A stretch of 5,745 nt of DNA, from positions 1 through 5,745 of the forward strand of contig CAYRBI010000246.1 of the NCBI GenBank assembly GCA_964422415.1. Reading direction: 5' to 3'. Under the pieces are notes generated by a model. That model searched no databases. It saw only the letters and a program-made list of their open reading frames with translations, and was not told the origin of the DNA. This stretch comes from OLB16 sp964422415. Lineage in GTDB: Bacteria > Hinthialibacterota > Hinthialibacteria > OLB16. A program made the translations under genes and the position numbers. Below, piece after piece: positions 1 through 3,383 of the stretch (position 1 is its first letter; every line of letters starts with the position of its first letter).

Positions 1-72
1 CGGAGGGACCGCCTGGGCCAGGGTGGACAAGGTCATGAGGAGAAGAACACCGGGGGTCGTATAGAGGGACAT
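1..72 (-). CDS. 5' end of a secreted/exported protein gene (partial)
   Basis: Read leftward from an ATG at 72-70, the frame stays open to the window edge for 24 codons. The peptide begins MSLYTTPGVLLLMTLSTLAQA and continues VPP. It has a short polar start, a hydrophobic core (VLLLMTLSTL) and an A-Q-A signal-peptidase I-type site at residues 19-21, so the mature protein would start near V22 and be exported. The start is supported by AAGGAGT on the minus strand (positions 84-78), about six bases before the ATG. Only the signal peptide is visible, so the function of the mature protein cannot be inferred. The gene is divergent from everything else in the window, and a degenerate REP unit lies in its upstream region. 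Confidence 0.7.
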   Translation of the reverse strand, partial: MSLYTTPGVLLLMTLSTLAQAVPP

Positions 73-91
73 GCGGCACTCCTTCAGAAAA

Positions 92-116
92 CGTCATTCT
101 CACGCAAGCGTGGAAT
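92..116 (+). repeat. Degenerate REP-like palindromic unit, copy 1
   Basis: The unit begins CGTCATTC, followed by CACGC-AA-GCGTG as a hairpin stem, with ATTC/GAAT as the outer arms and one unpaired T. It looks like a decayed version of the widespread ATTCCCACGC...GCGTGGGAAT type. It lies in the same orientation as the second unit 61 bases downstream. Confidence 0.55.
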
Positions 117-152
117 TGATAAAGCGTGGGAGCTCTCGAGCCGCCCATTGGA

Positions 153-179
153 CGTCATTCCCGCGAAAGCGGGAATCCA
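153..179 (+). repeat. REP-like palindromic unit, copy 2 (intact)
   Basis: The core at 157-176 is a perfect palindrome: ATTCCCGC (157-164), a GAAA loop (165-168) and GCGGGAAT (169-176), preceded by CGTC and followed by CCAC. This GTCATTCCCGCGAAAGCGGGAATCC-type element is a very common intergenic repeat in bacterial genomes and is often mistranslated as V-I-P-A-K-A-G-I-H. No RAYT transposase gene is visible in the window that would mobilise it. Confidence 0.75.
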
Positions 180-447
180 CAGTGTAATCACAACCACGCT
201 TTTTCAGCGAATGGAAAGAAATCTCGTTGGAAAGATACCTCATCCCGGATCATTCGAGCAGGCCGAAGGAAAAAAAACTGGGTGTCACACTTATCTTAGG
301 ATTGCACACGAAGGTCGTCTTGGAAGGGGTAAAAAGGGCTTGAAGAATGTTGAATTGATCAATTCCTGCTTGCCCTGGAAGGAGGAGAGCGTTACGCTTC
401 CGGGTACATGGAACCATACCTATGATTGAGAGGCGATTTGTTGATCT
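180..447. other. Stretch without a supportable gene
   Basis: A plus-strand frame runs open from TTG 148 to the TGA at 427-429. Its first residues are simply the translated REP unit, no Shine-Dalgarno sequence precedes the TTG or the internal ATG at 211, and the protein (GKIPHPGSFEQAEGKK...) matches nothing I recognise. There is an A8 tract at 270-277. The region could hold eroded remains of an earlier cassette or of a mobile element, because the same reading frame resumes just after 429 in the next gene. I see no tRNA, terminator or promoter here that I would defend. Confidence 0.4.
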
Positions 448-462
448 TTGGTAGTTCTCCAG

Positions 463-867
463 ATGAACAAGAGGGGGAACGACTTCGATGTGTGCTTCGA
501 TAAACTACTTTATACGGGAGAAGGGTTGCTTTATCAAAAAATGAAAAGAAAAAAAAAGGATGTAGATTCTCAAGAATCCCTTCTAATTGATGATTATATT
601 GTTGTTCAGGAATCCGATGGAGGTGTTCGTGTTTTAATAGAAGGTAGACTTGAAGATGCAAAGACTGGTCAAGGAATCATGGGTGCTTGTTTACTATTTG
701 TTGATAATTACCAAACGCAATATGAAAATTTAATTAATAAAGGTTATTCTGGAAGTGATGGGGCTTTTGGTGTCTGTATGGAGCGTGGTTATTGTAGTAT
801 ATTTATGAGAAATAGAAAAGACTCGAATAAAACGATCACTGATATATATATATATATATATATCTGA
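463..867 (+). CDS. Small protein with carboxypeptidase-regulatory-like domain, C-terminally frameshifted
   Basis: I start the gene at ATG 463 (MNKRGNDFDV...). A TTG at 448 would add five residues, and neither has a clear Shine-Dalgarno sequence. Residues about 57-125 read V-L-I-E-G-R-L-E-D-A-K-T-G-Q-G-I-M-G-A, then later S-G-S-D-G-A-F and E-R-G-Y. This is the pattern of carboxypeptidase-regulatory-like (transthyretin-type) beta-sandwich domains: G.v.DA.TG.gi.GA, S..DG.F, GY. No signal peptide or membrane segment is seen. The frame ends in D-I-Y-I-Y-I-Y-I encoded by an (AT)11 tract, with a stop immediately after. The missing end of the domain is readable in another frame (863-988). The gene is AT-rich compared with its flanks and sits just before an orphan Rhs fragment, so it could be an immunity or cargo gene of a lost cassette. 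Its function is unknown. Confidence 0.6.
   Translation: MNKRGNDFDVCFDKLLYTGEGLLYQKMKRKKKDVDSQESLLIDDYIVVQESDGGVRVLIEGRLEDAKTGQGIMGACLLFVDNYQTQYENLINKGYSGSDGAFGVCMERGYCSIFMRNRKDSNKTITDIYIYIYI
842..863. repeat. (AT)11 dinucleotide microsatellite
   Basis: The tract is 22 bases of uninterrupted AT repeats inside a coding frame. It is flanked by two copies of CTGATATAT (839-847 and 864-872) offset by 25 bases. Twenty-five is not a multiple of three, so the tract shifts the reading frame. Gaining one AT unit or losing two would put the downstream coding frame back in phase. Confidence 0.9.
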
Positions 868-988
868 TATATGGATAGAAATACGGAAAGAAGGATATAA
901 GTCTTTGCGTTATTGTTGTAAGGGAGGCAAGTGTGATAATATATCCCAAAAATTGCAGATAGGAATCATTCCAATGGAGGAATTATAA
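863..988 (+). pseudogene. Out-of-frame 3' part of the carboxypeptidase-regulatory-like gene
   Basis: In the frame starting TCT at 863 the sequence is open for 41 codons to the TAA at 986-988. It reads DIWIEIRKEGYKSLRY, then CCKGGKCDN and finally IIPMEEL. The first part is a convincing last beta-strand and turn for the upstream domain (I-W-I-E-I-R-K-E-G-Y-K). Removing 25 bases (for example 839-863) joins it perfectly to the upstream frame as ...KTITDIWIEIRKEGYKS, giving a 166-residue protein from ATG 463. No start codon with a ribosome site precedes this piece, so it is not a gene by itself. Confidence 0.6.
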
Positions 989-1026
989 AATATACCTTAG
1001 AAATGATAACCTGAATCCTTATAACA

Positions 1027-1509
1027 ATGTACCGTAATAATGAAAGATCTATCGGACCTCAGGTAAAACCTTTTCACATCTCCTGGCGCTATGAGTACGA
1101 TGGCCCCAATTTGTTGCGGATCGATGAGTTATGTGATACTAACAAAAATGGATTGATTGAGAGTAATGAGGTGACCTGGCGGGTCGTCGAGGTCAACACC
1201 CACAAGCCGGGTTCGTTGGGGGCGCTGGTCGGAAAGCGGGTGTATGTGTACACAGACGCCGCTGACTCTTCCCCGGACAGTTCCAACGACTATACTTATG
1301 GTTATGATGCAGTCGGGAATGTCTCGGTGGTGTTTATGGGGAGCGGGACAGTGGGCCAGACGGTTTATTATTTCACCCAGGACGCCTTCGGGAATGAAAT
1401 ATCAACAGGTTTGCCCAGTGGCCCCAAAAAGGGAGTTATTGGTCTGTTCATTTTTAGGTTGATTGGAATGTCCCCACATGGATGTCCTTTGTGGACTGAT
1501 GAGAAGTAG
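1027..1509 (+). CDS. Orphan Rhs/YD-repeat C-terminal core fragment with short novel tail
   Basis: This is the end of an Rhs-family shell protein, not a whole gene. Residues 19-35 (SWRYEYDGPNLLRIDEL) open with a YD-type strand. Residues 37-48, D-T-N-K-N-G-L-I-E-S-N-E, fit an EF-hand loop (D.N.NG.I...E). Residues 89-125 carry YD repeats (YTYGYDAVGNV, then YYFTQDAFGNEI), typical of the conserved core just before an Rhs toxin tip. After about residue 128 the sequence changes to a 32-residue tail ending CPLWTDEK. That is far too short for a usual toxin domain (roughly 100 residues or more), so the toxin is absent or was deleted. The ATG at 1027 has no Shine-Dalgarno sequence and its first 18 residues are not Rhs-like, so translation is doubtful. 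It resembles the displaced Rhs-CT modules found downstream of complete rhs genes. A diverged second copy begins near 2125. Confidence 0.7.
   Translation: MYRNNERSIGPQVKPFHISWRYEYDGPNLLRIDELCDTNKNGLIESNEVTWRVVEVNTHKPGSLGALVGKRVYVYTDAADSSPDSSNDYTYGYDAVGNVSVVFMGSGTVGQTVYYFTQDAFGNEISTGLPSGPKKGVIGLFIFRLIGMSPHGCPLWTDEK
1111..1365 (+). repeat. Rhs-core direct repeat, copy A
   Basis: This block aligns with 2125-2382. In the best part (1123-1209 against 2140-2226, 87 bases) I count nine mismatches and no gaps. Further right the two copies drift more but keep the frame pattern GKRVY, DYTY.YD.VGNV and VVF..SG.VGQ. Copy A is uninterrupted. Confidence 0.85.
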
Positions 1510-1544
1510 TTTTTCTTTCCTATAATATTCAGGGAGAAGAATGT

Positions 1545-2141
1545 ATGGAATATTTTGACAAGCCAGAAATAGTAAGAATGATGGAAACAACTGAGTGGAG
1601 AGAATTCCATATCTGGGCTGACCGTTCACCATTACTTTGGGATCCCTTGACCAAATATATCGATTCCTTAAAGGAGTTGAATGAGAAAATATATATAATA
1701 CACAATATCCCGAAAGAAGTTTTCCCCAAAGACGTTGGCCAGATTGTTCCATATCCATTACCTCGATGGAAGCGAATATTTTCATCAGTATCTTGGTTGG
1801 TAAAAATCGATTCCAAATTTGAGTATCTCAAAGAGATTATTTATGGATCATTTAAATACGGGTCAGATGTTTATATTATATTTGGAATAGAAATGAATAC
1901 AGATCTAGCAAAAGAGAAGATCTTTACAGATGTTATTATGTCGACTGCCAATAAACTGAGATATGAAAACAATTCAATTAATAAATGGTTTAAATTCATT
2001 GAAAAAGATCACATACTAATGTCTTTATTTGCCGATGGCTCCATTCTTTATGTTCTCTCTACTAAAGGTTGTATACCCATGGTCGACAGGTTACTCTGTT
2101 ACCTCGGTATCGAACAGCAAAATTTTGTTAATGCAGATTGA
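1545..2141 (+). CDS. Orphan 198-residue protein in the position of an Rhs immunity gene
   Basis: The start is ATG 1545, with AGGGAGA at 1531-1537 giving normal spacing. An ATG at 1541 leads to a stop after five codons. The protein is soluble-looking and rich in aromatic and charged residues, with no signal peptide or clear membrane span, and I do not recognise a family. Features seen: an acidic, tryptophan-containing N-terminus (TTEWREFHIWADRS), a central lysine/aromatic segment (WLVKIDSKFEYLKEII) and a hydrophobic strand-like stretch (SDVYIIFGIE). It is strongly AT-rich: bases 1801-1860 contain 15 G or C of 60, against 33 of 60 at 3961-4020 in the right-hand gene. It starts 35 bases after the Rhs fragment, where a cognate immunity gene is expected, and its last codons run into the second Rhs copy. 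The immunity role is inferred from position only. Confidence 0.65.
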   Translation: MEYFDKPEIVRMMETTEWREFHIWADRSPLLWDPLTKYIDSLKELNEKIYIIHNIPKEVFPKDVGQIVPYPLPRWKRIFSSVSWLVKIDSKFEYLKEIIYGSFKYGSDVYIIFGIEMNTDLAKEKIFTDVIMSTANKLRYENNSINKWFKFIEKDHILMSLFADGSILYVLSTKGCIPMVDRLLCYLGIEQQNFVNAD

Positions 2142-2405
2142 TGAATTATGCGATACTAACAAAAATGGATTGATTGAGAGTCATGAGGTGACTCGGCGGA
2201 CGGTCGAGGTCAACACCCACAAACCGGTTCTTTGGGTACCTTGACCGGTAAGCGGGTCTATCTTTACTCAACACGTGCCAGTACCACTCCGAGTAGTACC
2301 AATGACTACACATACGCTTACGATTCGGTGGGGAATGTCCAGGTGGTCTTCACAGCCAGCGGGTCTGTCGGCCAGGAGGTGTCTTTCCTCCCCTTTTTGA
2401 CTTAA
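2125..2405 (+). pseudogene. Second orphan Rhs core fragment, frameshifted and truncated
   Basis: The translation starts LLMQIDELCDTNKNGLIESHEV, with the same EF-hand-like loop (bases 2152-2187) as the first copy, and continues to HKP. Copy A then has CCGGGTTC, whereas this copy has CCGGTTC. The missing G (near 2227) gives an early TGA at 2242-2244. With one G restored the frame continues GSLGTLTGKRVYLY, then TNDYTYAYDSVGNVQ and SGSVGQEV, and stops at TAA 2403-2405 after an unrelated SFLPFLT tail. The YYFTQDAFGNE block and any toxin are missing. The open frame extends left to ATG 2029, but that part overlaps the 198-residue gene and is not Rhs-like. This is a dead displaced-cassette remnant. 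Confidence 0.75.
2375..2398 (+). terminator. Weak Rho-independent terminator-like hairpin
   Basis: GGAGG (2375-2379), a seven-base loop TGTCTTT and CCTCC (2387-2391) are followed after CC by five T residues (2394-2398). The stem is only five pairs, but its place between the Rhs remnant and the next promoter makes sense as a transcription boundary. Confidence 0.35.
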
Positions 2406-2430
2406 CTTCAGGTGACCAATCGGGTATAAT
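2402..2430 (+). promoter_or_regulatory. Sigma70-type promoter for the Gdt1-family gene
   Basis: A -35-like TTAACT (2402-2407) is separated by exactly 17 bases from a perfect TATAAT (2425-2430). Transcription would start near 2437, giving a leader of about 70 bases before ATG 2506. A TTGACT at 2397-2402 is closer to consensus but has a 22-base spacer. Confidence 0.6.
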
Positions 2431-2460
2431 CGCAGAAGTAAAAGTGGATATTTGATCGCT

Positions 2461-2490
2461 ACAATAAGGTAAGTATGTAGCATTTATTGT
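2461..2490. promoter_or_regulatory. Inverted repeat in the transporter leader
   Basis: ACAATAA (2461-2467) and TTATTGT (2484-2490) are perfect inverted arms with a 16-base centre, just upstream of the ribosome site. It could be an operator or a weak leader hairpin, but the AT-rich arms could also arise by chance. Confidence 0.25.
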
Positions 2491-2505
2491 GTTTAAGGAA
2501 GAGAA

Positions 2506-3171
2506 ATGGCTGCGTTTATCGCCTCTTTTTTGTTTGTGGTCCTGGCCGAGATGGGGGATAAAACTCAACTCCTGGCCATGGCATTTGCCTCAAGATATCG
2601 TGCGGACAAGGTCTTGTTGGCCGTTTTCCTGGCCACGATTGTTAATCATGGGCTCTCGGTGGTCACCGGGTTTTTTCTAACAACCGTGATCCCGATGGAT
2701 ATCATCTCTTTATTAGCGGCTTTTTCCTTCATTCTCTTCGGACTCTGGACCATTCGTGGCGATCAACTCGATGGGGAGGACAAGCGGGAAACCCGTTATG
2801 GCCCGGTGGTGACTGTGGGGATCGCCTTTTTCATTGCGGAAATGGGGGATAAAACTCAACTTGCCACCATCAGCTTGGCGGTAGAATATCAATGTATGCT
2901 GCATGTACTCTTGGGGACCACACTGGGGATGATTGTTGCCGATGGAATCGGGATCATTGTCGGGGTGGTGATGCGCAAACACATCCCCGAGCAGGCCATC
3001 AAATGGATCTCCGCGATTCTATTCATGCTGTTTGGTTTCTGTGGTATTTATGATGTGCTTTCCCCCCATCTGGAAGGGTTCCTTGTCTGGGGCATTCTGA
3101 TGACTGCAAGCCTAAGTACGTTAGGTGCCATGCGTTATCTGGTGATGCCCAGAGAAGCTGAATCACAATAG
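2506..3171 (+). CDS. Gdt1/UPF0016 (TMEM165-like) manganese/calcium transporter
   Basis: This is a 221-residue integral inner-membrane protein of the usual bacterial length for the family, made of two homologous halves. Each half carries the family signature E-x-G-D-K-T: EMGDKTQL at residues 15-22 and again at 112-119. The acidic residues of these motifs line the cation path. Hydrophobic stretches include about 3-14, 36-62, 66-83, 101-111, 129-155, 163-180 and 185-205. The polar charged loop at about 84-98 (RGDQLDGEDKRETR) links the halves. Characterised relatives (yeast Gdt1, human TMEM165, Vibrio MneA) move Mn2+ and/or Ca2+, probably in exchange for protons, and bacterial members mostly export manganese. 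ATG 2506 follows AAGGAAGAG (2495-2503) closely. The gene has its own promoter and no operon partner here. The family is certain; the substrate is inferred. Confidence 0.93.
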   Translation: MAAFIASFLFVVLAEMGDKTQLLAMAFASRYRADKVLLAVFLATIVNHGLSVVTGFFLTTVIPMDIISLLAAFSFILFGLWTIRGDQLDGEDKRETRYGPVVTVGIAFFIAEMGDKTQLATISLAVEYQCMLHVLLGTTLGMIVADGIGIIVGVVMRKHIPEQAIKWISAILFMLFGFCGIYDVLSPHLEGFLVWGILMTASLSTLGAMRYLVMPREAESQ

Positions 3172-3383
3172 GCTCGAGGCCTGTCCTAGTCGAAAACCCA
3201 ATCGGATCTGCCTCGGGAAAACAAGAGAGAGGGAAGTAAGAACCGAATGAATGGGCCTCTCTGGGTGTAGCCATCTCATCTCCCCCTATTCAAATCGTCT
3301 AGCCAGTGGAATCATTCCCTACCTTCAGAAACAAGCGAATCACTAATGTCCGCATGATATCCCTCGTAGAGGAGGCGATTCGA
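3172..3383. other. Intergenic spacer between the transporter and the TPR-protein genes
   Basis: I see no gene in these 212 bases. A seven-base inverted repeat (AGAGAGG at 3226-3232, CCTCTCT at 3256-3262) has a 23-base centre and no T tract. No -35/-10 pair is good enough to call. AGAGGAGG at 3368-3375 is the ribosome site of the next gene. Confidence 0.5.

Noticed and set aside
148..429. Open frame of 93 codons on the plus strand
   Set aside because: It begins inside the REP unit (V-I-P-A-K-A-G-I-H is the usual translation of this repeat), uses TTG without a ribosome site and resembles nothing I know.
1475..1520. CCACA...TGTGG hairpin near the end of the first Rhs fragment as a terminator
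   Set aside because: The stem has five pairs with a loop above ten bases, and the T run lies too far downstream.
1368..1831. Several overlapping minus-strand open frames across the Rhs tail and the 198-residue gene
   Set aside because: They are antisense to a plus-strand gene with a good ribosome site, have odd composition and lack start signals.
2029..2124. Leftward extension of the second Rhs frame to ATG 2029
   Set aside because: This part is not Rhs-like and is the out-of-frame reading of the 198-residue gene's 3' end.
2431..2505. Possible yybP-ykoY manganese riboswitch before the Gdt1-family gene
   Set aside because: Such genes often carry one, but the leader is only about 70 bases and lacks the conserved paired loops. 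Only a simple AT-rich inverted repeat is present.
2713..2982. Minus-strand open frame of 89 codons within the transporter gene
   Set aside because: It is histidine- and proline-rich antisense translation of membrane codons, with no start signals.
3226..3262. Inverted repeat AGAGAGG/CCTCTCT as transcription terminator of the transporter gene
   Set aside because: The 23-base loop is too large for a short stem and no T run follows.
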